From positions 434,001-498,000 of the forward strand of contig CAVYPR010000003.1 of the NCBI GenBank assembly GCA_963770505.1: a DNA stretch of 64,000 nt, given 5' to 3'. Numbering within the stretch: the first letter of the stretch is position 1; every line of letters starts with the position of its first letter. This DNA comes from CAVYPR01 sp963770505. GTDB lineage: Bacteria > Actinomycetota > Acidimicrobiia > Acidimicrobiales > RAAP-2. Under the pieces are notes generated by a model. That model was given only the letters and a program-made list of their open reading frames with translations. It ran no database searches and was not told the origin of the DNA. Below, piece after piece: positions 33,200 through 41,718 of this stretch. A program made the position numbers and the translations under genes.

Positions 33200-34042
33200 T
33201 CACCGCGACCCGGCCGGCGACCAGCCCGACACCAGTCCGAGCTCGGCGCAGAGCGGCTGGCTCTCCACCAGCGACCCGTTGTCCGGGGGGTCCGCCGGGT
33301 CGTCGGCCAGCCAGGCCACCACGGCACCGCACACCTCGGGCGGCGCCGCCGCGCTGAGGTCGAGCCCCTCCTGGGCGGCGGCGTGGAGGGCCATGCGCTC
33401 GGTGGCGATGAACCCGGGATGGACGTTGTAGGCGCGGATCCCCCGCTCGCCCAGTTCGACGGCGAGGACGCCGGCCACCTTGAAGAGCGCCGCCTTGCCC
33501 ACGGCGTAGCCGAGGCCGTAGCTGCCCATTGCCACCGGGTCGACGTAGGCCACGGCCGACGTCACGTTGAGCACGGTCCCCCGGCCGCGCCCGACCATCT
33601 GGGGCACCAGCAACGAGACGAGGGCCAGCGGGCCCATCACGTCCACCTCGAGCTCCTCACGCAGGTCGGGCACCGCCAGGTCGAGTACCCGGGCCTGGGC
33701 CCCGCGCCCGGTGTAGATGGCGTTGTTGACCAGCACGTCGACCCGGCCCCACGCCCCGAGCACCTCGGCGGCGCCGACCCCGACCGAGAGCGGGTCGGCC
33801 AGGTCCATGGCCACCTCCAGCGCCCGGGCCCCCTCCTGGCGAACGAGGGCGGCGGTGGCCTCGAGGCTGCCGGGCAGGGGGCGCACCGTGCCGTCGTGGG
33901 CCACGTCGGACCCGGTGCCCTCGCGCCGGGTGCGGGCCGCCACCGCCACGTCGAAGCCGGCCCGGGCGAGGCAGACCGCGGCGGCCCGGCCCACACCCCG
34001 GCTGGCCCCGGTGACGAGGGCCACCCTGCGGTCACTGGTCAT
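33200..34042 (-). CDS. Short-chain dehydrogenase/reductase
   Basis: 280 residues from ATG 34042. Cofactor site VALVTGASRGVGRAAAVCLA, then DVLVNNAIYTG (NNAG variant), VLNVTSAVAYVDPVAMGSYG with the catalytic Ser, and GYAVGKAALFKVAGVLAVEL with Tyr and Lys. An insertion around residues 40-62 (RREGTGSDVAHDGTVRPLPG) between beta-2 and helix C is longer than in classical SDRs and occurs in hydroxysteroid- and terpene-type members. It heads the minus-strand unit that continues with the Gfo/Idh remnant and the binding-fold protein, and diverges from another SDR gene 160 bp away. Confidence 0.9.
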   Translation of the reverse strand: MTSDRRVALVTGASRGVGRAAAVCLARAGFDVAVAARTRREGTGSDVAHDGTVRPLPGSLEATAALVRQEGARALEVAMDLADPLSVGVGAAEVLGAWGRVDVLVNNAIYTGRGAQARVLDLAVPDLREELEVDVMGPLALVSLLVPQMVGRGRGTVLNVTSAVAYVDPVAMGSYGLGYAVGKAALFKVAGVLAVELGERGIRAYNVHPGFIATERMALHAAAQEGLDLSAAAPPEVCGAVVAWLADDPADPPDNGSLVESQPLCAELGLVSGWSPAGSR

Positions 34043-34202
34043 CGGTTCCCCCGGTCACTGGTCGGGCGGCTGGCCTTCGCCGACCACGCTAACGGAGCGC
34101 CAAGCGGTGGCGCCGGGCTCCGAAGGCCCCCGCGGACGGCCACTAGAGTGCCCGTGTCCTCGGGGGCAGGCCCCGGCGGTTCGGCGAAGGCGAGGGGCAG
34201 GC

Positions 34203-34982
34203 ATGGAGATCGAGGGAGCATCGGCGCTGGTGACCGGCGGGGCCGGCGGCCTGGGCGAGGCCACGGTCCGGCGCCTGGCGGCGGCCGGGGCCAAGGTGAT
34301 CGTGGCCGACCTGGCCGCCGACAAGGGCCGGGCCCTGGCCGACGAGCTGGGCCCGGCGGCCGAGTTCGTCGAGACCGACGTGACCAGCGAGGAGAGCGTG
34401 GGCGCCGCCCTCGAGCGGGCGGCGGCCCTGGGCCCGGTGAAGGTGGCGGTGGCCGTGCACGGCGGCTTCGGCGGGGGAGGCCGGACGGTGAAGGCCGACG
34501 GCACGCCGCACTCGCTCGACGACTTCCGCCGGGTCATCGACCACTACCTGGTGGGCACGTTCAACGTCCTGCGGCTGTCGGCCGCCGCCATGTCGGCCAA
34601 CGAGCCCGACGCCGGCGGGGGGCGCGGGGTGGTCGTCAACACCGCCTCCATCGCCGCCTACGAGGCCACCATCGGCCAGGTGGCCTACGCCAGCGCCAAG
34701 GGCGGGGTGGTGGCCATGACGCTGGCCGCGGCCCGCGACCTCGCCGTGGCCGGGATCCGGGTGCTGACCATCGCCCCGGGGACCTTCATCACCCCCGCCT
34801 ACGGCGCCGACCCGGCCCAGGTGGAGGCCTACTGGGGCCCGGCCGTGCCCTTCCCCCAGCGGATGGGCCAGCCCGACGAGTACGCCCGCCTGGTGCTGTC
34901 GATCCTGGACAACGACTACCTGAACGGCGAGGTCATCCGCATCGACGGGGCGATTCGGTTCGCCCCGAAGTCGCCCAAGTAG
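34203..34982 (+). CDS. Short-chain dehydrogenase, 3-hydroxyacyl-CoA dehydrogenase type II-like
   Basis: 259 residues from ATG 34203. The start MEIEGASALVTGGAGGLGEA, VEFVETDV-like AEFVETDVTSEESVGAALER, HGGFGGGGRTVKADG, VVNTASIAAYEATIGQVAYA and SAKGGVVAMTLAAARDLA, then IAPGTFITPAYGADP place it close to 17-beta-hydroxysteroid dehydrogenase type 10 / short-chain 3-hydroxyacyl-CoA dehydrogenase. Catalytic Tyr and Lys lie in YASAK. Likely oxidises a 3-hydroxyacyl-CoA with NAD. A TAGAGT -10-like element is at 34144. It is convergent with a crotonase gene, the two stops being 4 bp apart. Confidence 0.9.
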   Translation: MEIEGASALVTGGAGGLGEATVRRLAAAGAKVIVADLAADKGRALADELGPAAEFVETDVTSEESVGAALERAAALGPVKVAVAVHGGFGGGGRTVKADGTPHSLDDFRRVIDHYLVGTFNVLRLSAAAMSANEPDAGGGRGVVVNTASIAAYEATIGQVAYASAKGGVVAMTLAAARDLAVAGIRVLTIAPGTFITPAYGADPAQVEAYWGPAVPFPQRMGQPDEYARLVLSILDNDYLNGEVIRIDGAIRFAPKSPK

Positions 34983-34986
34983 CCGC

Positions 34987-35760
34987 TCAGCGGCCGGTCC
35001 AGTTGGCCGGCCGCTTCTCCAAGAAGGCCATCGCCCCCTCCTTGGCGTCCTCGCTGCCGAAGACGGCGGACAGCTCCTCGGGGGTCCCCCAGCCGGCCTT
35101 GGGGTCGTCGAGCACGGCCCGGCGCACCAGCTGCTTGGTGGTGCGCAGGGCGATGGGGCCGTTGGCGGCGATGGTCTCGGCCAGGCCCAGCGCGGTGTCG
35201 AGCAGCTCGGCCGCCGGGACCACCCGGTTGACCAGCCCCCAGCGCTCGGCCCGGGCGGCGTCGATGAGCTCGCCGGTGAGCGCCACCTCCAGGGCCAAGG
35301 AGAGCGGGAGCCGGGTGCCGAGCAGGGTCCCGCCCCCGCCGGCCAACAGGCCGCGCTTGACCTCGGGCAGGCCGAAGCGGGCGTGCTCGGCCGCCACCAC
35401 CAGGTCGCAGGCGAGCGCCAGCTCGAAGCCGCCGCCCACCGCCGCCCCGTTGACGGCGGCGATGACCGGCTTGGGGCACAGGTCGCGGAAGAGCCCCGAG
35501 CCCACGGCCCGCTCGTTGCGCGGCTTGGCCTGCCCGCCGCCGGCCGCGGCCTGGCCGAAGGCCCGCAGGTCCATGCCGGCGCAGAAGATGCGCTCGCCGG
35601 CCCCGGTGACCACGGCCACCTGGGTGGCGTCGTCGGCGGCGATCTCGTCGAACGCCGTGGCCAGCGCTGTGAGGAGCTCGGGGTCGAGCGAGTTGGCGGC
35701 CTCCGGCCGGTTGAGGGTCAGCACCTGGACCAGGCCGTGCTGTTCGCGTTCGAGGTTCAT
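34987..35760 (-). CDS. Enoyl-CoA hydratase/isomerase (crotonase) family protein
   Basis: 257 residues, the normal length. ATG 35760 is preceded by GGGAG. Motifs: VLTLNRPEAANSLDPELLTA, then GAGERIFCAGMDLRAFG (first oxyanion-hole loop), NGAAVGGGFELALACDLVV (second loop), FGLPEVKRGLLAGGGGTLLG with one glutamate position, and the C-terminal DAKEGAMAFLEKRPANWTGR typical of the family. It hydrates a 2-enoyl-CoA. The usual second catalytic Glu region reads LLAGGGG, so activity may be that of a single-acid member. Stands alone on the minus strand. Confidence 0.93.
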   Translation of the reverse strand: MNLEREQHGLVQVLTLNRPEAANSLDPELLTALATAFDEIAADDATQVAVVTGAGERIFCAGMDLRAFGQAAAGGGQAKPRNERAVGSGLFRDLCPKPVIAAVNGAAVGGGFELALACDLVVAAEHARFGLPEVKRGLLAGGGGTLLGTRLPLSLALEVALTGELIDAARAERWGLVNRVVPAAELLDTALGLAETIAANGPIALRTTKQLVRRAVLDDPKAGWGTPEELSAVFGSEDAKEGAMAFLEKRPANWTGR

Positions 35761-35983
35761 AGAAGGGCTCCCGACTGGTGAATTCGGCCGTTACGGTAGC
35801 TGCTCCGGCCAGCGGTCGGGCCCGAGACGGGACCACCACGATGCAGGCGGCCGGCCGGCGGCCCCGGGCACGATCAGGGACCCCACCGAAGCACTCCCTG
35901 CCATGACCGAGGGGGCTCTTCCCTTCTCCCTCACTCGCCGAGGGCCGGCCAGCGGTCGTGGGCGCGCCGAAGGGCGCGGCGGG

Positions 35984-36634
35984 TCACGAATGCGTGCCGA
36001 GGACGCGTGCCCGCAGGGTCGGTGCGCCCGGGCCGTCGAGCTGGTAAAGGTACGGGGCGCGGCCGGCCATGCTCATCACCAGGGCGAGGGTCGATCCGGT
36101 GACCAGCGGTCCGCTGTCCGTGGCGAACGGCCCATCGTCGGCGCGCAGCTGCAGGCCGGCGACGGTGGTCCGGCTGGGAACCGTGAAGTCGCGGCGCGCG
36201 AAGAAGTGAGCCACGGGCGTCAGCGCATCGATGTCCGGAGTGCGGGCCAGCCCCAACGGCTGACGGATGTCTTGGGAGTGCACGACGACTTCGCCAAGGT
36301 AGGCCGGGGTGTGTCCCGAAGGGGCGGTGGTGCTGGCGATGATGGCGCGGAACAGCTCGAGCGTCTCGGCGGGGGTCCTGCCCCGATGTTCGGCCATCCT
36401 GCGTTGGTTGTGCACGTCGACTCGGAAGCGCGCGCCGAGCATGCTTCGCACCCACCGCCACCGATCCAGGCTCGCCGCGGCGGTGAGGTGGGCCACGACG
36501 TCCTCGACGTCCCACTGCCCGCACAGCGTGCCGTGCCGCTACTGTCCGGCGTTGAGGCCCGACAGGTCCTCCGCCAGCGCCGACCGTTCGGCGTGCGCCG
36601 CCGCCCAGAGGTGATCGTTCGGTGCCCTCGCCAT
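35984..36634 (-). pseudogene. Mycothiol-type maleylpyruvate isomerase family protein with a nonsense codon
   Basis: From ATG 36634 the frame reads MARAPNDHLWAAAHAERSAL and DLSGLNAGQ, then a TAG at 36541-36539, then RHGTLCGQWDVEDVVAHLTA. The family has a Trp at this site (QW before a variable region leading to C-x-x-W-x-V-x-D-V-V-A-H-L), so a TGG-to-TAG change is the simple reading. The rest is intact: metal-ligand His in VVAHL, and TPAYLGEVVVHSQDIRQPLG with its HxxD pair. An ATG at 36496 could start a shortened protein that keeps these ligands. Family members are DinB-fold mycothiol-dependent isomerases or transferases. Confidence 0.75.
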
Positions 36635-36820
36635 ATCGCCCGATGCCCTTCCTCTCCCCGAGTTCCCCTGCTCTTGGTCGACGGTCATCGTCGGTCCAGC
36701 GCAATGTGGTCGCCTCCGCGCCCGAGTGGCTGCATGTTCACCTTGGTGGAACCGAAGCCAGTGCTCGATTCTGCGCGCGCTTGGCTGGACGGCGCGAGTC
36801 GACCCGAGCTGGCGCGGTTA

Positions 36821-37234
36821 TCAGGAGACGGCCACCGTGACGACCGACAGCCCGTCGATGCCGTCGAAGTCAGAGGGATTGCACGTGTAGAGAGCAAGCT
36901 CATTGGCCAGAGCGATGGCGGCGATCATGGCGTCATAGCTCCGGGCGGCCCGCTTGCGTCCGCTGCGCCGGAGCGATGCAGCCACCGTGCCAAATGCCCG
37001 CGCCGCAGCTGCGTCGAACGGCAGCGGGTCAAAGTCCGCTTCAGCCTGTTGGAGGTGGGCTTGTCGGGCGGCTCGCTCGGCCTCGTCGTCGGTGACGAGA
37101 GGACCTACCGAGAGCTCCGCCAGGGTGATGGCGGTGACGACTGGCTCATCGGGGAGCTGGCTGGGATCTTGTACTCGTCCCAGGAGGATGACCGTGCTCG
37201 TGTCGAGCACTCCGCGCACGGGTGGCTCGCTCAC
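36821..37234 (-). CDS. vapC: VapC-type PIN-domain ribonuclease toxin
   Basis: 137 residues. PIN acidic residues are visible: VLDTSTVILL (first Asp), ITLAELSVG (Glu), SYDAMIAAIALANELALYT (Asp) and CNPSDFDGIDGL (last acidic cluster). PIN toxins cleave tRNA or rRNA with Mg2+. The ATG at 37234 overlaps the antitoxin stop by 4 bp (ATGA), the standard vapBC layout. Length and motifs are complete, so it should be active. The gene lies between a pseudogene and a P450 gene, a typical insertion point of a mobile toxin-antitoxin pair. Confidence 0.92.
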   Translation of the reverse strand: MSEPPVRGVLDTSTVILLGRVQDPSQLPDEPVVTAITLAELSVGPLVTDDEAERAARQAHLQQAEADFDPLPFDAAAARAFGTVAASLRRSGRKRAARSYDAMIAAIALANELALYTCNPSDFDGIDGLSVVTVAVS

Positions 37235-37467
37235 AGTCGGGCGTCGACACCGGCGTCGACGTCGGCACGGAGACCTTGGGGATCGACAGGCGGCAGGTTC
37301 CGTCGGCGGGCGACCAGCACCTCAGCTGACAGAGATGGTGGCGAGACGGGCAGCAGGACGGCCGCGGGAGCCCCGTCCTTGGTGATGGTGATGTGCTCGC
37401 CGAGCCTGGCTCGCTCGATGACCTCGCCACCGTGGTTCCGCAGGTCACGGATGGAGACGTTGGCCAT
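37231..37467 (-). CDS. vapB: Phd/YefM-type antitoxin (VapB)
   Basis: 78 residues from ATG 37467. MANVSIRDLRNHGGEVIERA and HITITKDGAPAAVLLPV are the Phd/YefM DNA-binding fold; the C-terminal tail (RRRNLPPVDPQGLRADVDAG) is the expected disordered toxin-binding part. It precedes vapC with a 4-bp overlap. A perfect palindrome lies 4 bp upstream of its start, so autorepression by the VapBC complex is very likely. Confidence 0.93.
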   Translation of the reverse strand: MANVSIRDLRNHGGEVIERARLGEHITITKDGAPAAVLLPVSPPSLSAEVLVARRRNLPPVDPQGLRADVDAGVDARL

Positions 37468-37471
37468 GCTT

Positions 37472-37497
37472 CCAGTGTATCACCGGTGATACACTGG
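37472..37497. promoter_or_regulatory. Perfect 26-bp palindrome, vapBC operator
   Basis: The half-site CCAGTGTATCACC (37472-37484) is followed at once by its exact reverse complement (37485-37497). It ends 4 bp before the vapB start codon on the minus strand. Phd/YefM antitoxins bind such palindromes and repress with their toxin. Confidence 0.85.
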
Positions 37498-37560
37498 CCC
37501 TCGTCACGTGGTCCACCGGCGCGGCGAGCACCGCCGGTGGCGCCCGGGGGCCGAGGTCGG

Positions 37561-38784
37561 TCAGGCGACTCGGCGCACCGGGACGTGGGAGAAGCCGGCC
37601 ACGTTCGACATCTGCACGCGGCGGAGCCCGGCCTCGTCGACCGCGAAGCTCGGCCAGCGGCGGAGCAGCTCCTCGATGGCGATCCGGCTCTCCATGCGGG
37701 CCAGGGCCGCGCCCAGGCAGCTGTGGATGCCGTAGCCGAAGCCCAGGGCGAGGCTCGGGGTGCGGTCGACGTCGAAGACGTCGGGGCGGTCGTAGAAGCG
37801 CTCGTCCCGGGTGGCCGAGCCGGTGACCAAGATGGTGGGAAAGCCGGCCGGGACCCTCACCCCGGCGTAGGTCGCCTCGCGCACCGAGAACCTCCCCTGG
37901 TACTGCGAGGGCGGGTAGTAGCGGAGGATCTCCTCGACGGCGCCGGGGATCTTCATGGGGTCGTCGAGGAGCTTTCGGTACTCGGCGGGGTTGGTGTGGA
38001 AGAGGTACACGGCGTTGCCGACCAGCTTGGTGACGGTCTCGGCCCCGGCCCCGCCGAGGAGGGTGGCGAAGCCGGCGATCTCCTCGTCGTCGAGGCGCGC
38101 GGCCTCCCCGTCGCCCCGGTCGACCTCGACCTGGGTGAGCCGGGAGATCATGTCGTCGCCCGGCCGGCGGCGCTTCTCTTTGATCAGGTCCAAGAAGTAG
38201 CCGACGTTGTCCAGCATGGCCGTCACCCCCTCGGGCGAGGGGTCCTTCTGGCCCGGCTCCCGTCGCAGCGAGAGGTCGAGCCGCTCGCGGATCTGCTGGC
38301 GCTCCCCCTCGGGGACGCCCAGCATGCGCGAGATGATCTCGACCGGGAAGGGGGCCGAGAAGTCGGCCACGGCGTCGAAGCCCTCGGCGCCGTCGAAGGG
38401 CTCCAAGTACGAGGTGATGACCTCGCGCACCATGGGCTCGAGGGCCCCCACCGCCTTCGGGGTGAAGACCCGGCTCACCAGGGCCCGCATCCGGTCGTGC
38501 TCGGGGGGGTCCATCATGATGATGAGGCGGTAGGTGCGGATGAGCTCGGCGTCGGTGCCGAGCGACGACAGGTCGATGCCGTGGGCCGAGGAGAAGGTCT
38601 GCCAGTCCTTGTGGGCCTCGCAGACGTCGTGGTAGCGGAAGAGCGCCCAGAACCCGTACTTCTCGCTGAACCAGACCGGCGCCTCGTCGCGCATGGTGCG
38701 GTAGCAGTCGTAGGGGTCGTTGAAGTACTCGTCGGAGAACGGGTCGAACCCGAGCGCCGCGGCCCCGGTTGCGGTGTCGCTCAT
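37561..38784 (-). CDS. Cytochrome P450
   Basis: 407 residues from ATG 38784. I-helix GGAGAETVTKLVGNAV, K-helix EEILRYYPPSQYQGR (ExxR) and heme loop LALGFGYGIHSCLGAALARM with the Cys ligand are all intact. Class I bacterial soluble P450 style, like those hydroxylating steroids, terpenes or fatty acids in actinobacteria. Note that I-helix has AETV instead of AGxDT, common in some CYP families. The ferredoxin at 29542 is a possible electron donor. It is the last gene of a minus-strand run from 42993 to 37561 with short gaps, so likely one operon. Confidence 0.95.
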   Translation of the reverse strand: MSDTATGAAALGFDPFSDEYFNDPYDCYRTMRDEAPVWFSEKYGFWALFRYHDVCEAHKDWQTFSSAHGIDLSSLGTDAELIRTYRLIIMMDPPEHDRMRALVSRVFTPKAVGALEPMVREVITSYLEPFDGAEGFDAVADFSAPFPVEIISRMLGVPEGERQQIRERLDLSLRREPGQKDPSPEGVTAMLDNVGYFLDLIKEKRRRPGDDMISRLTQVEVDRGDGEAARLDDEEIAGFATLLGGAGAETVTKLVGNAVYLFHTNPAEYRKLLDDPMKIPGAVEEILRYYPPSQYQGRFSVREATYAGVRVPAGFPTILVTGSATRDERFYDRPDVFDVDRTPSLALGFGYGIHSCLGAALARMESRIAIEELLRRWPSFAVDEAGLRRVQMSNVAGFSHVPVRRVA

Positions 38785-38839
38785 CGGCACCCCTTCGGTC
38801 GTGTTTCCCGGGCCCGATGCTACGCCGAAGTGCCCGCGC

Positions 38840-40055
38840 CTAGCGGTCCGTGGTGAGCAGCAGGCAGCCGCAGGTGGGCCCGCCGCCGGCGGCCACCACC
38901 GCCACCTCGGGCCAGGGGGCCACCTGGCGCTCCGCCCCCTGCCCGCGCAGCTGCACGCAGGCCTCGTGGAGGAAGCCGTAGCCGTGGAGGCGGCCGCCGG
39001 AGAGCTGGCCGCCGGCCGTGTTGAGGGGCAGCGGGCCGTCGAGGGCGATGCGGCCGCCGCCGTCGACGAAACCCCCGCTCTCGCCCACCCCGCACAGGCG
39101 AAGGGCCTCCAGCCAGAGCATGGTGAGGTAGCTGAAGCCGTCGTAGATCTCGGCCACGTCGACGTCGGCCGGGGTGAGGGCGGTGCGCGACCACATCTGG
39201 GCGGCGGCGTCGGCCCCCACCATCCGGGTGAGGTCGCGCGAGCTGGTCCCAGCTCGGCCGGTCGTGCATGGCCGCGCCCATCGCCTCGACCAGGACCGGG
39301 GGCTGGGCCAGGTCGGCGGCGAGCTCCCGCCGGGAGACCACCACCGCCGTGGCCCCGTCGCAGGGGACGTCGCAGTCGAAGAGCCGCAGCGGGGTGGTGA
39401 TCATCCTCGAGGCCAGGTAGTCGTCGAGGGTCATGGGGTCGCGGTAGATGGCCTTGGGGTTGAGGGCGGCGTTGCGCCGGGCGTTGAGGGCGATCTGGGC
39501 CAGCTGCTCGGCGGTCACGCCGTAGCGGTGCATGTGGGCCTGGGCGTACAGGGCGATCCACACCGGCGCTCCGGCCGAGCCGAAGGGCAGCGTCCACTGC
39601 TGGAAGTCGCCGACGTACATGCGGCCGCCGGCCCCGGCCCCGCCGGGCCCGAGGCTGGCCCTGCCCCCGGCGCCCTGGGCGCTCCCCTCCCAGACCGAGC
39701 GGAAGCAGACCACGTGGTCGGCCAGGCCGGCGGCGACGGCCATGCAGGCCTTCATCACCGAGCCGAGCTGGCCCGAGGTCTCGATCCCGCTGTCGTACCA
39801 GTTCACCTCGAGCCGCATGGCGTCGATCACCGCCGTGGCCGAGGACCCGCTGAACCCCTTGGGCTGGGCCATGGGGCCCGGGTAGGTCGAGAGCCCGTCG
39901 ACGTCCGACGGCCGCAGGCCGGCGTCGGCCACCGCCGCGTAGCAGGCGTCGAGGGTCAGCTCGAGCGGGTCGCGGCCGAGCCGGCGCCCGACGTCGGACT
40001 GTCCGATCCCGGTGATGGCGCAGTGGCGCTCGGCCAGGTTCTCAGCGACCGGCAT
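38840..40055 (-). pseudogene. Thiolase-like (SCP2-thiolase/Ltp aldolase type) protein with one apparent frameshift
   Basis: From ATG 40055 the frame reads HCAITGIGQSDVGRRLGRDP, DGLSTYPGPMAQPKGFSG, SGQLGSVMKACMAVAAGLAD and YGVTAEQLAQIALNARRNAA, all lipid-transfer-protein thiolase landmarks. Near 39245 the frame breaks; dropping one base in CTCGCGCGACC gives RDLTRMVGADAAAQMW and continues in the frame from 39223 to 38840 with DVDVAEIYDGFSYLTMLWLE and NTAGGQLSGGRLHGYGFLHE. It lacks the two catalytic thiolase cysteines at the usual sites, as in Ltp2-type retro-aldolases. The overlapping OB-fold gene is the expected partner. Confidence 0.85.
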
Positions 40056-40491
40056 CGGGGGCCCCGGGGTCGGGCTCGAAGAGCGGCAGCCAGATGTCGC
40101 CGTTGGGGTCGGCGACGTGGCGGAAGACCACCCGGACCCCCTGGCCGATGGCCACGGCGTCGACGGGGCAGCCGACGAGGTTGGTGGTGAGGCGCAATGC
40201 GGCCTGCTCGACCAGCTCCACCAGGGCCACGACGTAGGGCGGGTCGAACCCCGGCAGCCACTGGTGGTGGTTCACCGTGTAGCTGGCCACCGTCCCCCGT
40301 CCGCTCACCGCCTCGGGGGCCAGGTTCTTCGAGCCGTCGCGCGGGCAGACGGGGACCGGGGGGTGGATCCAGTAGCCGCAGTCGGCGCAGCGCAGCAGGA
40401 CCAGCCGGCCCTCGCGCCCGCCCTGCCAGAAGTGCCGGTTGGCCTCGGTGAGCTCCGGCAGCACCGCGAACGCGGCCTCCTGCCCGGTCAT
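40042..40491 (-). CDS. Zn-ribbon/OB-fold protein (DUF35), partner of the thiolase-like enzyme
   Basis: 149 residues. The rubredoxin-like zinc ribbon is LLRCADCGYWIHPPVPVCPR; it normally has four cysteines but here one is replaced (the second pair reads VCPRDG), as in many members. The OB fold follows: GTVASYTVNHHQWLPGF, YVVALVELVEQAALRLTTNL and VGCPVDAVAIGQGVRVVFRH. Such proteins bind acyl-CoA and form complexes with Ltp2-like aldolases or hydratases in steroid side-chain breakdown. The stop lies inside the thiolase-like start (14-bp overlap), so the pair is translated together. This supports an aldol-cleavage step. Confidence 0.88.
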   Translation of the reverse strand: MTGQEAAFAVLPELTEANRHFWQGGREGRLVLLRCADCGYWIHPPVPVCPRDGSKNLAPEAVSGRGTVASYTVNHHQWLPGFDPPYVVALVELVEQAALRLTTNLVGCPVDAVAIGQGVRVVFRHVADPNGDIWLPLFEPDPGAPDAGR

Positions 40492-40530
40492 CGGCCCCTT
40501 CGGGCCCGCGCCACCACCGCCCCCGGCCCG

Positions 40531-41696
40531 CTAGGCCCAGACGAGGGGGAGCGCGTCGACCTGGCGCAGCCCGAACATGAAGTTGAGCTCGGTGCCCGGC
40601 ACGATCTGGTAGTCGGGGATGCGGCGGTGCCACTCGCGCAGGGTGACCCGCAGCTCCAGGCGGGCCAGGTGCGAGCCGAGGCACCGGTGGACGCCCGCCC
40701 CGAAGGCCAGGTGCTTGGCGTTGCGGGTGAGGTCGACGGTGTAGGCGTCGGGCAGCTCCTTCTCGTCGGTGTTGGCCGAGCCGATGCCCACGGCCACGCT
40801 CTCGCCGCGGTGGATGGGGCAGCCGCCCATCTCGGTGTCCTCGGCCGCCACCCGGGCCACCATGGTCACGGGGGTCTCCCAGCGCAGCAGCTCCTCGACG
40901 GCGCTCGGGATGATCGACGGGTCGTCGACGATCTTGCGGCGCTGCTCGGGGTGCTCGGCCAGGTAGGCGAAGAAGCACTCCAGCGAGTCGGTCACCGTGT
41001 CGAGGCCGGCGATCAGGAAGAGGAAGCAGATGCCGAGGATCTCGTCGTCGGTGAGGCGGTCCCCCCCATCTCGGCGGTGGCGAACATGGAGAGCAGGTCC
41101 TCCTGGGGGCTCTTGCGTCGGTCGGCCAGCTCGGCGGCGAAGAACTGCTCGACGTTCTCGGCGGCGACCTTCTGGTTGGCCTTGATCTCGTCGATGTCCG
41201 CGCCCTGGGGGCGCAGGATGCCGTCCTTCATCTTGAGGAACATGGGCAGCTCGGAGACCGGGAGCCCGATCAGGCGGAGGAAGACCGACGAGGGGAGGGG
41301 CTCGGCCAGGTCGGTGGTGAACTCGCAGCGGCCGTTGTCGACGAACCCGTCGATGAACTCGTTGACCAGCTGCACGACGTCGGGCTCGAGCAGGTTCATG
41401 CGCTTGGGGGCGAAGATGGGGTCGAGGAGCTTGCGGTACTTGAGGTGCTCGGGCGGGTCGACCTGCAGCGGGATGAGGGGGACCGACTGGCCGAGGTCCA
41501 CCGCCTCCATGGCCGAGGAGAAGACCTCGGGGTGGCGCAGGGCGTGCTCCACGTCGGCGCGCAGCATGAGCTCGACGCCCCCGAAGGCCCCGTGCAGCAC
41601 GCCCCCGGCCTGGCGGGCCCGGCGGTAGTACTCCTGGGGATGGCGACTGACGGCGGGGTCCATGATCTCGTTGGGGTCGAACGCCGCGTTCTCCAT
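40531..41696 (-). pseudogene. Cytochrome P450 with one apparent frameshift
   Basis: From ATG 41696 the frame reads VDPPEHLKYRKLLDPIFAP, then AEPLPSSVFLRLIGLPVSEL and runs to ATAEMGG. There a run of seven G (plus-strand C7 at 41062-41068) breaks it; one more G gives DRLTDDEILGICFLFLIAG, continuing into LDTVTDSLECFFAYLAEHPE with the I-helix AGLDT, EELLRWETPVTMVAR (ExxR) and HLAFGAGVHRCLGSHLARL with the heme Cys, ending at 40531. The repaired protein has about 388 residues. The break in a homopolymer suggests a sequencing error, or a slippage-prone site. Confidence 0.88.
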
Positions 41697-41718
41697 GGAT
41701 GGGTGCTCCTGTCGGTGG

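Noticed and set aside
31433..37489. A 2,018-residue plus-strand frame
   Set aside because: It runs through several confirmed genes on both strands and has no domain; it is an artefact of high G+C content.
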